DNA from: Candidatus Heimdallarchaeota archaeon
GTDB lineage: Archaea; Asgardarchaeota; Heimdallarchaeia; JABLTI01
Length of the DNA stretch: 56,840 bases
Direction of reading: 5' to 3'
Assembly (NCBI GenBank): GCA_019056785.1
Contig: DXJV01000030.1
Coordinates: 1 to 56,840 of the forward strand
Every line of letters starts with the position of its first letter. The stretch's first letter is position 1. A program made the position numbers and the translations under genes. The notes beneath the pieces are model-generated. The model searched no databases and was not told the origin of the DNA. It worked only from the letters and a program-made list of their open reading frames with translations. Positions 46,542 to 55,666 of this stretch are shown here, piece after piece.

Positions 46542-47357
46542 ATGACGAAAAAAAAAGATTTGGAAGAGAAATACCAGCAATTACAAGAATTACTACTCTC
46601 TTTCGGGAAAGTCATAGTGGCTTTTTCGGGGGGAGTAGATAGCACTTTTTTAACTGTTGTAGCTCATCGTCTTTTAGGCAAGAATGCTATAGCAATAACC
46701 ATTGCTTCTCCATTAATCCCCTCTGAGGAATTGGCCCAAGCAAAAAACCTCGCTAAAAAAATCGGCATTTCACATAAGATCATTACCAAAGATATTGACG
46801 ATCATTTCAAGTGGTTCGAAACTAACCCGCCAAATCGGTGCTATCTTTGTAAAAAATCTTCACTACAATTAATCATCAATTATTGTAAGGAGAATAAGTA
46901 TGAAGGAGTAATTATTGAGGGCTCCAATTTTAGCGACCTAGATGATTACCGGCCAGGAATGAAAGCCGTTCAAGAGCTCCAGGGAAGAAGCCCCTTGCTA
47001 GAAGTGGGGTTAACAAAAAAAGAAATTCGAGTATTAGCAAAAGAAAATGGCATTCCAGTCTGGGACAAACCTTCATCCCCTTGTCTTGCCACCCGATTCC
47101 CTTTCGGAGAAAAGATTACTCAGGAAAAATTGGCTGCCGTTTTCCAAGGGGAGGAGTACTTAAAATCCTTAGGCTTCAAGCAAGTTCGCCTCCGCATGCA
47201 TGGGCAACTTGCTAGAATAGAGGTAGATAAAAAGCAAATACGAGAGTTAGCTATAAAAGCCCCTGCAGTTTCAGAGAAATTAAAAGTGCTGGGATTTAAA
47301 TTTATAACAATAGATTTAGAAGGATATAAAAGAGGCTCTATGAATATAAGCGATTAG
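46542..47357 (+). CDS. larE: LarE-like ATP-dependent sulfur transferase
   Basis: 271 residues with the PP-loop motif FSGGVDS (28-34) for substrate adenylation, a CYLC motif (100-103) and the LarE signature SSPCLATRFPFG, where Cys181 corresponds to the sacrificial sulfur donor of the single-Cys enzymes. LarE sulfurates the pyridinium dicarboxylate precursor of the nickel-pincer nucleotide. It begins immediately at the stop of the signal peptidase gene (no spacer) and is followed after 36 bp by larB. A three-Cys [4Fe-4S] variant is possible because of the extra cysteines. Confidence 0.9.
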   Translation: MTKKKDLEEKYQQLQELLLSFGKVIVAFSGGVDSTFLTVVAHRLLGKNAIAITIASPLIPSEELAQAKNLAKKIGISHKIITKDIDDHFKWFETNPPNRCYLCKKSSLQLIINYCKENKYEGVIIEGSNFSDLDDYRPGMKAVQELQGRSPLLEVGLTKKEIRVLAKENGIPVWDKPSSPCLATRFPFGEKITQEKLAAVFQGEEYLKSLGFKQVRLRMHGQLARIEVDKKQIRELAIKAPAVSEKLKVLGFKFITIDLEGYKRGSMNISD

Positions 47358-47393
47358 AAAAAAAGCTAAAAAAGAGCTTTTGAGGCCCCCTAA

Positions 47394-48170
47394 ATGGATG
47401 AACATTATCTAAAAGAACTACTCTTAAGGTTTAAAGAGGGCAGACTAACACTTGAAAAGGTCTTGCAACAATTGAAGGACCTCCCCTTCGAGGACCTTGG
47501 TTACGCAAAGATTGACCACCATAGAGCACTTCGAAAAGGTTTCCCGGAAGTTGTTTATTGCCCTGGAAAAACAATAGAACAAATCAAAACCATCTTTTCT
47601 TCTTTAAATGAAAAGAACAAAAACATCCTCCTTACACGAGCTTCTAAGAGCATCTATACCGAACTTAAAAAAATCGACCCTCAATTACAATTTAATGCCC
47701 AAGCAAAAATAATCTATATCGAAAAGAAACCACGAATAAAAGTTGGGAAGGTATTAATCATCTGTGGCGGTACAGCAGATATCCCTATTGCCGAAGAAGC
47801 TGCTCTAACTGCGGAATTAATGGGTGCAAATGTTGAACGTATTTTTGATGTTGGAGTTGCTGGCATTCATCGTTTGTTGAATTATAAAGAACAGATCTTT
47901 GAAGCAAATGTTATCGTTGCCATTGCAGGGATGGAAGGCGCGCTTGCTTCCGTTATCGCCGGCTTGGCAGCATGCCCGATTATTGCCATTCCCACCTCTG
48001 TTGGCTATGGCGCGAACTTCCACGGAATTTCGGCTTTATTAACAATGCTCAATAGTTGTGCTCCGAATGTTGCAGTTGTAAATATAGATAATGGTTTTGG
48101 AGGGGGTTTAATGGCAGCATTAATTAACAAGCAACGAGAACAACTAATAGAAAAACAGAAAAAAGAATGA
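47394..48170 (+). CDS. larB: LarB, nickel-pincer cofactor biosynthesis carboxylase/hydrolase
   Basis: 258 residues with an N-terminal helical region ('LLRFKEGRLTLEKVLQQL', 'HRALRKGFPEVVYCPGK') and a C-terminal PurE-like Rossmann domain ('ICGGTADIPIAEEA', 'VAIAGMEGALASVIAGL', 'IPTSVGYGANFHGI', 'NIDNGFGGG'), the full LarB architecture. LarB carboxylates nicotinic acid adenine dinucleotide and hydrolyses it to the LarE substrate. GAGG lies upstream of the ATG. An AAAAGCT/AGCTTTT hairpin lies between larE and larB (47361-47381) and could tune readthrough. LarC (nickel insertion) and LarA are not in the window. Confidence 0.93.
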   Translation: MDEHYLKELLLRFKEGRLTLEKVLQQLKDLPFEDLGYAKIDHHRALRKGFPEVVYCPGKTIEQIKTIFSSLNEKNKNILLTRASKSIYTELKKIDPQLQFNAQAKIIYIEKKPRIKVGKVLIICGGTADIPIAEEAALTAELMGANVERIFDVGVAGIHRLLNYKEQIFEANVIVAIAGMEGALASVIAGLAACPIIAIPTSVGYGANFHGISALLTMLNSCAPNVAVVNIDNGFGGGLMAALINKQREQLIEKQKKE

Positions 48171-48248
48171 TTGTTAATTTGAAATTGTTTATATTGGAAA
48201 AGAAATTATTATAATGTAGAATTAAAACAATTGATAGGTGTTACTAAA

Positions 48249-48482
48249 ATGATAATCAGGGTTGTATCAGCCATCGGCGGCGGAGTAATAGATGTCGAAG
48301 TAAAACCAAACGCAACAGTCTCTGAATTGAAAAGAGAGATCTCACGCCAGAAGCGAATTCCTGCAAGTGCAGTTATTGTTGTGTATCGAGGTAGACAATT
48401 AGATGATAATGAAACTTTTGAAGAGGTAGGTTTAACGGACTATGAGAAGGTCTATTTGATCGCTCGCACTGAAGGTGGATGA
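48249..48482 (+). CDS. Ubiquitin-like protein ending in Gly-Gly
   Basis: 77 residues from the ATG at 48249 (AGGTG nine bases upstream; a TTG at 48231 is less likely). It aligns with ubiquitin end to end without gaps apart from one extra residue near the N-terminus: VEVKP matches LEVEP, YRGRQLDDNETF matches FAGKQLEDGRTL, and the tail VYLIARTEGG matches LHLVLRLRGG. It terminates exactly after Gly76-Gly77, so no processing would be needed. Arg73 keeps the ubiquitin Arg72 position. The equivalents of Lys48 and Lys63 are Arg49 and Asp64. Lysines are at 19, 28, 35 and 67. The E1-like gene at 26302 is a candidate activator. Confidence 0.9.
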   Translation: MIIRVVSAIGGGVIDVEVKPNATVSELKREISRQKRIPASAVIVVYRGRQLDDNETFEEVGLTDYEKVYLIARTEGG

Positions 48483-48499
48483 ACCACCTCTAATTTTTT
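48473..48499 (+). terminator. Terminator hairpin overlapping the Gly-Gly codons
   Basis: A perfect stem AGGTGG (48473-48478) / CCACCT (48484-48489) with loop ATGAA is followed by TTTTTT (48494-48499). The left arm is made of the last two sense codons (GGT GGA), and the loop contains part of the stop codon. Confidence 0.6.
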
Positions 48500-48660
48500 C
48501 CTTTCTCTTCCTGTAATTACTTTTCTACACATTTTATAATGAGTGCAGTTCAAATCAATGACTCAGATAAGAAAAAATGCACCTTTTTTTTCTATTTCTA
48601 TCACTTATGCCGTAAAAGCAACTTTTTAATTGTTTCTTGAGAAAAAAAGGTTAAACTATA

Positions 48661-49803
48661 ATGGTGATAGATTTGTTTGCAAAAGTCAAGAAATTATGGA
48701 GAAGACGAAAGGCAATTTCACCCGTAATTGCAACCATTTTGCTCATTGCGTTGACTGTTACTGCTGCTGCGATTGTTTACTTTGTTGTTGTACCTTTACT
48801 CAGAGGTAAAGGTGAGCTTGTGATCTTTGGCTATGAACTTGAAGACACCGATGCAACCTATTATGCGGATAAAATCACAACAGACATTCAAAATATTGGC
48901 ACTGCAGAAGTTACCATTTCAAGTGTTTCCATCACGAAAGATGGCGAGGCAATATCCTGGGCATTAGCAGAAGAAACATATGTTATTGGTAGTAGTGAAC
49001 GCCGAGATATTGTCTTTGAAGCAGCAAGTGCAGCTGATGAACTCGGATCTGGAGAGCTGATCTATGTAACACTTGCTTATGACAATGGTAAGGAAATTAG
49101 TTTTGAATTCAAGGTTCCAGGAAAATTCAGCCGTTTCGTTTTACTTTACGAAGAGGATTTTGAAAGTGGCCTACCATCCGGTTGGACACACACTTTGTTC
49201 TATATCCACGGAGGAGGGTATCACAACCTTTCTGATTGGGTTCTTGCAGAAGAGTCCGGAAATCATTATTGGCATTGTACAAGCAATGACTGTCAATTTA
49301 TTATTTTAGAGGATCCGCTTCGAAACTTTGCGAGTGTGAATATCTCCTACGACCTTAGAACAAATGATGATGATGCCAATGGAATTATCTTCCGATACGA
49401 CGATTCAGGTGAATATGCAAAATTCTACATTGTCTGGTACACTCGCGACCATCCAAGCCCGAGAAATGGACCCTTTACTGGGGAAACAGACTATTTCGAT
49501 TGGGCAACAGCAAGCGACCAGATTCAACCTGATAAAATAACTGTTCACTATGTTGAAGAAGATGCTGATGGCTGGAATTGGTACAAGATAGCTGAAGTTG
49601 ATTGGAATCGAGTTAATAATCGATGGTACTCATGGCGTGTTATTGCTGATGGGGCAAATATGGGACTTTATATTGACAATTCTGACACACCCACTCTCGA
49701 GTGGACTGATGGGCGCATTTCTACCGGTTATGTTGGATTAATTAGTTTTGCCAATGCCAACTCACATTACGACAACATTTATGCTTGGGTTACAGAAAGC
49801 TAA
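48661..49803 (+). CDS. Type IV pilin-like protein fused to a lectin-like (concanavalin/LamG-type) domain
   Basis: 380 residues. The N-terminus KLWRRRKAISPVIATILLIA is a class III (prepilin) signal: a basic stretch, then the archaeal pilin motif ISPVIATIL and a hydrophobic helix (about 20-47). Prepilin peptidase would cut near residues 17-19. Residues about 55-155 form a beta-rich archaellin/pilin-like domain. Residues about 160-380 look like a carbohydrate-binding jelly roll: 'EEDFESGLPSGWT' at the start, aromatic strands such as 'YAKFYIVWYTRD' and 'WYSWRVIADG', and 'GYVGLISFANANSHYDNI' at the end. The role is probably surface adhesion through a pilus tip or minor pilin. Confidence 0.85.
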   Translation: MVIDLFAKVKKLWRRRKAISPVIATILLIALTVTAAAIVYFVVVPLLRGKGELVIFGYELEDTDATYYADKITTDIQNIGTAEVTISSVSITKDGEAISWALAEETYVIGSSERRDIVFEAASAADELGSGELIYVTLAYDNGKEISFEFKVPGKFSRFVLLYEEDFESGLPSGWTHTLFYIHGGGYHNLSDWVLAEESGNHYWHCTSNDCQFIILEDPLRNFASVNISYDLRTNDDDANGIIFRYDDSGEYAKFYIVWYTRDHPSPRNGPFTGETDYFDWATASDQIQPDKITVHYVEEDADGWNWYKIAEVDWNRVNNRWYSWRVIADGANMGLYIDNSDTPTLEWTDGRISTGYVGLISFANANSHYDNIYAWVTES

Positions 49804-49888
49804 CCCAAAGCTAACTTTTTCTTTTTACCTTTTCTCCAAAAGGTTTTAGAATAGCTTTTTTAGACTTTCTACGTGGAGATTGTAGAAA

Positions 49889-50827
49889 ATGCTGCAAACA
49901 AAGCTCGGTGTGATTCAATTAGAAAATCCTTTTATTCTTGCTTCGGGAGTGTTGGGGGTTAATGCTGCATTAATGCTTCGTATAGCAAATGCAGGTGCCG
50001 GAGCTATAACAACAAAGTCAATTGGGCTAGAACCTCGCGAGGGCTATAATAATCCAACAGTTGTTGAATTAGGAGGAGGGAATATTCTTAACGCTATGGG
50101 ACTACCCAACCCCGGCAGTAAAGATTTTGTGGAGGAGATCAAGGAATTCAAAAAGCAATCTGTAAAACCAATTTTTGCCAGCATATTTGGAAAGGATTGC
50201 CAAGAATTTTGTGAAGTTGCTAGAATTATCAATAAAGCACAACCATCCGCTTTTGAATTAAATATCTCCTGCCCTCATGGTGGAAAATATGGAGCTATCA
50301 TTGGGCAAGACAGTGCTCTTGTCGAAGAGATCACTCGAGAAGTAAAGCAAATCACTAAGAAACCTGTTTTTGTTAAGATTTCTCCAAATCTCACCGACTT
50401 GAGTGTTCCAGCAGAGGCAGCCTTAGCTGGAGGAGCAGATGGCATTGTTCTTATTAATACACTTCGAGCGATGGCAATTGATATCACTTATCGAATGCCT
50501 ATTTTAGCCAATAAATTTGGCGGGCTTTCTGGGCCGTGTATTAAACCTGTTGCTTTGAAATGCGTTTTCGATTTGTATGCTAAATTCGGGAAAAAAGTGC
50601 CAATTATTGGAGTAGGGGGGATTTCTTCGTGGCAAGATGTTATTGAGTTCTTTCTTGCAGGAGCATCAGCAGTACAAATTGGCACAGCATTAGCTTATTA
50701 TGGTAATGTAGAACAGATAAATCTCTTTTCTGATTTTGCAGAGAAGATAAAGACTTACTTGAAGCAAGAAGGTTTTACATCCATAACTGAATTAATAGGA
50801 TTGGCACATGAAAACTCGGAGATGTAA
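49889..50827 (+). CDS. pyrD: Dihydroorotate dehydrogenase, class 1B catalytic subunit
   Basis: 312 residues. An FMN-binding barrel with ASGVLGVNAA near the start, TTKSIGLEPREGYNNP, NAMGLPNPG, the catalytic-loop motif NISCPHGG (Cys128) and 'IGVGGISSWQDVIEFFLAGASAVQIGTA' for FMN phosphate binding. A Cys catalytic base is the hallmark of class 1B, which uses NAD through PyrK. GGAG precedes the ATG. PyrK follows after 3 bp. This step makes orotate in pyrimidine synthesis. Confidence 0.96.
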   Translation: MLQTKLGVIQLENPFILASGVLGVNAALMLRIANAGAGAITTKSIGLEPREGYNNPTVVELGGGNILNAMGLPNPGSKDFVEEIKEFKKQSVKPIFASIFGKDCQEFCEVARIINKAQPSAFELNISCPHGGKYGAIIGQDSALVEEITREVKQITKKPVFVKISPNLTDLSVPAEAALAGGADGIVLINTLRAMAIDITYRMPILANKFGGLSGPCIKPVALKCVFDLYAKFGKKVPIIGVGGISSWQDVIEFFLAGASAVQIGTALAYYGNVEQINLFSDFAEKIKTYLKQEGFTSITELIGLAHENSEM

Positions 50828-50830
50828 AAA

Positions 50831-51685
50831 ATGACTGTCACAAAGTATGGTAAATTAACAGTTGTTCCTATTGAGAAAATTGTTATGGAAACACCAGCAT
50901 CTGCAACAACGCCGGTAAAATCTATTGTCGTAAAAATTCCAGAAATGGCCCAAAAAGCCCTCCCCGGGCAATTTGTCATGCTATGGTTATTGGGTAATGA
51001 TGAAAAACCCATGGGAATTGCTTCTTCTGATCCAATAAATGGCAAGTTAACCTTTGCCATCGCAAGAATAGGCAAAACCACGAAAGCACTTCATCAATTG
51101 AAAGAGGGGGCATTAATTGGTGTTCGAGGCCCTTATGGAAAGAGCTTTAGTTTAAAGGGGAAAAGAATTGCCATTATTGGAGGAGGGACAGGAATTGCCC
51201 CAACGAAATTTCTCGCAGAAAAAGCGATAGAAGAAGGACTCGAGGTCACTCTGGTTCATGGTGCAAAGTCCAAAAAGGAACTTGCTTTTCGCTCTTATTT
51301 TGAAGCATTAGCCCAAAAGAAGTCGCTTTTTCACTATTTTCCAACCACAGATGATGGCAGTTATGGTTTTAAGGGCTTCGCAACAGATGGTTTGCAACAT
51401 CTCTACCAGAACAACCCTAATTGGGATTATTTATACACTTGCGGTCCTGAACGAATGATGTATAAAGTATTTCAGTTAGCAACAACTTGGAGTCTCCCCT
51501 TAGAAGCCAGTCTTGCAGACAGATATTTCAAATGTGCCATTGGTCTTTGTGGGCAATGTTCACTTGACCCGCTTGGGATCAGGCTTTGTATTGAAGGACC
51601 AGTTCTTCCGAAAGAAACTTTAGCAAAATTAACTGATTTCGGGAAATACGGCCGAGATAAATATGGGAAAAAATATCCTTTGTAA
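50831..51685 (+). CDS. pyrK: Dihydroorotate dehydrogenase electron-transfer subunit
   Basis: 284 residues of the ferredoxin-reductase family. FAD-binding beta barrel (about 1-100, 'PGQFVMLWLL'), NAD-binding domain beginning IAIIGGGTGIAPT (about 112-125), and a C-terminal 2Fe-2S site with Cys235, Cys240, Cys243 and Cys253 (CAIGLCGQC...C). It passes electrons from PyrD to NAD. It starts 3 bp after pyrD and is convergent with dnaK. Confidence 0.95.
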   Translation: MTVTKYGKLTVVPIEKIVMETPASATTPVKSIVVKIPEMAQKALPGQFVMLWLLGNDEKPMGIASSDPINGKLTFAIARIGKTTKALHQLKEGALIGVRGPYGKSFSLKGKRIAIIGGGTGIAPTKFLAEKAIEEGLEVTLVHGAKSKKELAFRSYFEALAQKKSLFHYFPTTDDGSYGFKGFATDGLQHLYQNNPNWDYLYTCGPERMMYKVFQLATTWSLPLEASLADRYFKCAIGLCGQCSLDPLGIRLCIEGPVLPKETLAKLTDFGKYGRDKYGKKYPL

Positions 51686-51689
51686 GAGA

Positions 51690-51712
51690 AAAAAAAGAAA
51701 AAATGCAAGAAA
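51690..51712 (-). terminator. T-rich terminator after dnaK
   Basis: Read on the minus strand, GCATTTTTTCTTTTTTTTCTC follows the dnaK stop codon by about 30 nt. Such T-runs are sufficient for archaeal RNA polymerase release. No strong hairpin is present. Confidence 0.45.
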
Positions 51713-51741
51713 GCAGTTTAGGCGATTAGCTTTGCCTTGAA

Positions 51742-53646
51742 TTACTTCTCATCTTCATCTTCAACTTCATACTCGACATCAACAATGTGTTCTTCTTCGG
51801 GTTTTGCTTTTGTTCCAGGAGGTGTGAATGTTGGACCACCGGCTCCACCCTGAGCAAATTGGCTGGGATCAAATCCTGCAGCGCCAGCTTGGCCACCGGC
51901 TTGCTGATAAAGTTTTGCAGAAAGCTTCTGCACCTCCTCCAACAAAGCATCTTTCTTCTTCCGAATGTCGTCATAGTTATCAGTTGTGAGAGCTTGTTTC
52001 AATTCCTCTTGTAATGACTTGATGGGCTTCACATCATCTTCCGAGAATTTATCTTTGTTATCTTTGAGCAATTTATCGACAGTATAGACGAGCTGGTCAG
52101 CATCATTTTTCAGTTGCACTTGTTCAAGCCGTTTCTTGTCCTCCTCTTCGTATTTTCTCGCGTCTTCAACCATTCGTTCGATGTCTTTCTCTGTAATGCC
52201 TGTTGGCGAGGTTACTGTTATCTCTTGTTCGTTTCCGGTTCCAAGATCTTTTGCCCGCACATGTACAATACCATCTACATCTATATCGAATGTGACCTCT
52301 ATTTTTGGCACGCCTCGAGGAGCAGGGGGAATGCCAACGAGTTGAAAACGTCCCAAGGTTGTATTATCTTTTGCAAACTTTCGCTCGCCTTGTAAGACAT
52401 GGATTTCAACAGAAGGCTGATTGTCTGTTGCTGTCGAGTAAATCTTACTTTTGCTTGTAGGAATAGTTGTATTTCGTTCCACTAATGGGTCAAAAATTCC
52501 TCCAAGTGTTTCGATGCCGAGCGTCAAAGGAGTGACGTCTAACAAAAGAACATCTTTCACATCGCCTTTTATGACTCCAGCCTGTACAGCAGCACCAATG
52601 GCGACACATTCATCGGGATTAATTCCTTTATAGATTTTCGATTCACCAAACATCTTACTGATGGCTTCTCGTACTGCAGGCATCCGAGTCGCGCCACCGA
52701 CAAGAAGAACTTTGTCAATATCTTTTGGCTCTTTTTTCGCGTCTCTTAAGGCTTGTTTGGTTGGTCCCATGCACTTTTCTACCAAATCTTCGGTCATACG
52801 CTGGAATTGCACACGCGTTAATTCGTAGTTGATGTTTTTCGGTTGGCCATCTTTGCCAACAGTAATATAAGGAATATCAACAAAAGCTCTTTGCTTGGTA
52901 GAAAGCTCGATTTTTGCTTTCTCGGAAGCTTCTTTTATTCGTTGCATTGCCGTTTTATCTTTACTAAGGTCGATTCCTTCCCCTTTTTTAAATTTATCAA
53001 CAACCCAATTCATGATCCGCTCATCGAAGTCGTCTCCCCCCAGATAATTATTACCACTGGTGGCTTTAACTTCAAACATGGAATCACCATCAACATTATA
53101 GGTTTCAAGAATAGAGACATCAAATGTCCCACCACCAAGATCAAAGACCAAGACGGTTTCTTCCCTATCCTTTCCAACACCATAAGCCAGGCAAGCCGCT
53201 GTGGGTTCATTAATAATTCGAAGAACTTCTAAGCCGGCAATTTTCCCGGCATCTTTTGTTGCCTGTCTTTGGCTATCTGTAAAGTATGCCGGACAAGTAA
53301 TTACTGCCTGTTTAATTTCTTCTCCCAAAAAGTCCTCAGCATCTTTCTTCAATTTTCGTAGAATCATCGCTGAGATCTCTTGGGGCGTGTATTCTTTCTT
53401 ATCGATTTTCACTTTATAGGTGGTGCCCATCTTTCTTTTTATCGAACGAATTGTTCGCTCAGGTTTTGAGATCGCTTGTCGTTTAGCAATCTCACCTACA
53501 ATGATTTCACCATCTTCTGTAATAGTCACAACAGAAGGAGTGATTCTGCCGCCCTCGGCATTTGTTATGATGGTTGGTGTACCACCTTCCATATATGCTA
53601 TCGCAGAATTTGTTGTTCCTAAATCAATTCCAACAACTTTTGCCAT
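51742..53646 (-). CDS. dnaK: Hsp70 chaperone DnaK
   Basis: 634 residues, standard bacterial-type DnaK. ATPase domain landmarks: [12 protein letters not shown] (N-terminus), [12 protein letters not shown], '[13 protein letters not shown]'. The linker [15 protein letters not shown] leads to the peptide-binding domain, and the C-terminal tail is Gly/Ala-rich and acidic (ends EVEDEDEK). It refolds proteins with GrpE and a J-protein. grpE lies 49 bp upstream on the same strand; dnaJ is not downstream, where pyrK instead converges. Hsp70 in archaea is generally of bacterial origin. Confidence 0.98.
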   Translation of the reverse strand: MAKVVGIDLGTTNSAIAYMEGGTPTIITNAEGGRITPSVVTITEDGEIIVGEIAKRQAISKPERTIRSIKRKMGTTYKVKIDKKEYTPQEISAMILRKLKKDAEDFLGEEIKQAVITCPAYFTDSQRQATKDAGKIAGLEVLRIINEPTAACLAYGVGKDREETVLVFDLGGGTFDVSILETYNVDGDSMFEVKATSGNNYLGGDDFDERIMNWVVDKFKKGEGIDLSKDKTAMQRIKEASEKAKIELSTKQRAFVDIPYITVGKDGQPKNINYELTRVQFQRMTEDLVEKCMGPTKQALRDAKKEPKDIDKVLLVGGATRMPAVREAISKMFGESKIYKGINPDECVAIGAAVQAGVIKGDVKDVLLLDVTPLTLGIETLGGIFDPLVERNTTIPTSKSKIYSTATDNQPSVEIHVLQGERKFAKDNTTLGRFQLVGIPPAPRGVPKIEVTFDIDVDGIVHVRAKDLGTGNEQEITVTSPTGITEKDIERMVEDARKYEEEDKKRLEQVQLKNDADQLVYTVDKLLKDNKDKFSEDDVKPIKSLQEELKQALTTDNYDDIRKKKDALLEEVQKLSAKLYQQAGGQAGAAGFDPSQFAQGGAGGPTFTPPGTKAKPEEEHIVDVEYEVEDEDEK

Positions 53647-53695
53647 GTTTCTTCACCTTCTTTTTGTTTTTGGAAGAATAATCATCACTATTTTT

Positions 53696-54448
53696 CTATG
53701 TTTCATTTTGTTCTTGGCTGCTTTCTGGAGCAGTTTCAGCAGAAACCATGATTTTTGCAGCACGCAATACACGGTCATTAAGCATATATCCTCGTTCTAT
53801 TGTTTTTACAACCTTATCTGGTTCGAAACGACCAGAACGGTCTGTCACGATTGCTTCATGAAAGCGCGGGTCGAATTTCTCGCCTTCCACAGGATTAATG
53901 ATCTTTACACCCTCATCTTCGAGAATGCGGCTCAATTTCTGATAAATGATCGTTAATCCCTCTAAAGGCACGGTATCATGATTGTTTTTCTGAGCAAATT
54001 TAATCGCCCGGTCAATATCTTCAATGGGTTCGAAGATTTTGGAGATGATCTTTTCAGAAGAGAATCGAACATTTGTTTCTGCTTGTTTTTGAGCTCTCTT
54101 TTTATAGTTTTCAAAGTCTGCCTTGAATCTTTGAAGCAGTGCCAGATAGTCATCTCGTTCTTTCTCAGCGTTTTTTACAGCCTCTAATAATTGAGCGTTT
54201 TGTTCAATAATGTCTTTGAATTTGAAGTCTTTCGCTTTCTTGTCGAACTTTGTAATTAATTCTTTGAGCTCTTTGCGTTCTTCCACTTTTGCCAGCGTTT
54301 CTTCCACAACTGCCAATAGTTTTTCCTGTTGCTTTTGTACTTCATCGCTCTCTCCTTTCGTAGGAGGTTCTGTAACAGCTTCTTTTTCTTTATTCTCTTT
54401 ATTGTTTGCTTTTGTCAATGCTTTTTCTCCTGCTTTTTTTCTTCCCAT
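53696..54448 (-). CDS. grpE: GrpE nucleotide-exchange factor
   Basis: 250 residues from the ATG at 54448 (a GTG three codons upstream is the alternative). A long charged N-terminal region (about 1-85) leads into the coiled coil with the GrpE hallmark 'LLQRFKADFENYKKRAQKQ', and a C-terminal beta domain with GEKFDPRFHEAI and ERGYMLNDRVLRAAKIMVS. It exchanges ADP on DnaK. It is first of the grpE-dnaK pair; AT-rich TATA-like sequence lies about 40-50 nt upstream. Confidence 0.96.
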   Translation of the reverse strand: MGRKKAGEKALTKANNKENKEKEAVTEPPTKGESDEVQKQQEKLLAVVEETLAKVEERKELKELITKFDKKAKDFKFKDIIEQNAQLLEAVKNAEKERDDYLALLQRFKADFENYKKRAQKQAETNVRFSSEKIISKIFEPIEDIDRAIKFAQKNNHDTVPLEGLTIIYQKLSRILEDEGVKIINPVEGEKFDPRFHEAIVTDRSGRFEPDKVVKTIERGYMLNDRVLRAAKIMVSAETAPESSQEQNET

Positions 54449-54688
54449 CGTTTCCACAACCGTTTTTTAATTTTATCTTTCACGAGGAAATAAAAGCTTA
54501 AACACTCTTTTTAATAGCCAAATTTCTTTTGGTAAAATAAATGTTTTAAATATTACTATTTATGTGAATAATTATCCTCTCAGTGAGCAATTCTGAAAAA
54601 AACAATTAAGAATTCAGGAAAGGATAACTCCAAGTAGAGGGAAACCAAAGAGTGACATAGTAAAAATCGAATTTTAGATTCACAGCAT

Positions 54689-55666
54689 TTAAGCTAACTT
54701 TGGCATGTCCTCAGACGAGAATTTGTATTTTGACGCAATTATCTCTAAGGCTTTCTTTGTGAAATATTCAAGATCGTTTAAAGAGGCGTATAAACCAAAA
54801 TTTACGTGACCGTGTTCATCAAATACACAAAGGAAATATCCTGCTGTGTCTGTTTCCGTTGCCAAAGAGTTTTTTTCAGCAGACACAAAAAGTATTGGTT
54901 CTTGTTTTCCTTGCTCGTAAAGAAAAAGAACAAATTCATATTGAATGCGACCCGAAGTAATAATATCTCCAACAACGATTGCCTCATAAGAACCAAATTT
55001 TAAGGTTTTTTTCGAAGTAGCACTTACAATTTTTGGAATGTAAAGATTGATGCCTAACAGTTGGTAAAGTAATTGAAGTAAAATTGTGGAGAAAGGGTTG
55101 AAATCCAGCGCTTTTCTCAAGACATATTCAGCTTCTGCTGTTTTTTTGTTTTCACTTAATAATAATGCCAAATTGTATGCAGTGCGAGATTGAGAAGGAT
55201 CAATATTAAACGATGTTCGATAAGCATTTATTGCTTCCTCTTTGGCACCAAGTTCATAATAAACTCTTCTAAGATAATTCAAAGCAACGGAGTCTTGAGG
55301 ATTAATTTTAAGGAGCTCTTCAAAGACTTCTTTTGCACCTTGAAGATCATTTCGCTGCCCAAGTAAGAGACCCAAATTAAACCAGGCATTAATGAAATCT
55401 GGTCGAATTTTGATAGCTTCGCGATAAGCTTGTTCGGCTTCAACAAGATCCTTTTTACCACTTAATGCCAAGGCAAGTTGAAACCAACTAAAAGAATTCT
55501 TAGGTGCAAGTTCAAGAGCTTTTCTTGCTGCCTTTTCTGCTTCAACAAAATTCTTTCTTCGTAAGAAAAAACTACCCAGATCAATCCATGAATCCAAATC
55601 CTCCGGGTTTTCCTTAACACGATTCTTAAGAATCTCTCCTGTATCTGTATTTTGACTCAATTTCAC
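54689..55666 (-). CDS. TPR protein with C-terminal unknown domain
   Basis: 325 residues from a GTG at 55666 with AGGT upstream. Five canonical TPR units cover about residues 18-195 (for example 'DSWIDLGSFFLRRKNFVEAEKAARKALELAP', 'AWFNLGLLLGQRNDLQGAKEVFEELLKINP'). The last 120 residues are alpha/beta with strands 'SYEAIVVGDI', 'YEFVLFLYE' and 'GYFLCVFDEHG', a possible profilin/Roadblock-like or other small sensor fold, not assigned. TPRs mediate protein-protein contacts. Its partner could be DnaK/GrpE next door, but nothing beyond proximity supports it. Confidence 0.88.
   Translation of the reverse strand: MKLSQNTDTGEILKNRVKENPEDLDSWIDLGSFFLRRKNFVEAEKAARKALELAPKNSFSWFQLALALSGKKDLVEAEQAYREAIKIRPDFINAWFNLGLLLGQRNDLQGAKEVFEELLKINPQDSVALNYLRRVYYELGAKEEAINAYRTSFNIDPSQSRTAYNLALLLSENKKTAEAEYVLRKALDFNPFSTILLQLLYQLLGINLYIPKIVSATSKKTLKFGSYEAIVVGDIITSGRIQYEFVLFLYEQGKQEPILFVSAEKNSLATETDTAGYFLCVFDEHGHVNFGLYASLNDLEYFTKKALEIIASKYKFSSEDMPKLA

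Noticed and set aside
47361..47381. AAAAGCT/AGCTTTT hairpin between larE and larB as a terminator
   Set aside because: The T-run is only four bases and the genes appear cotranscribed, so at most it is a weak attenuator.
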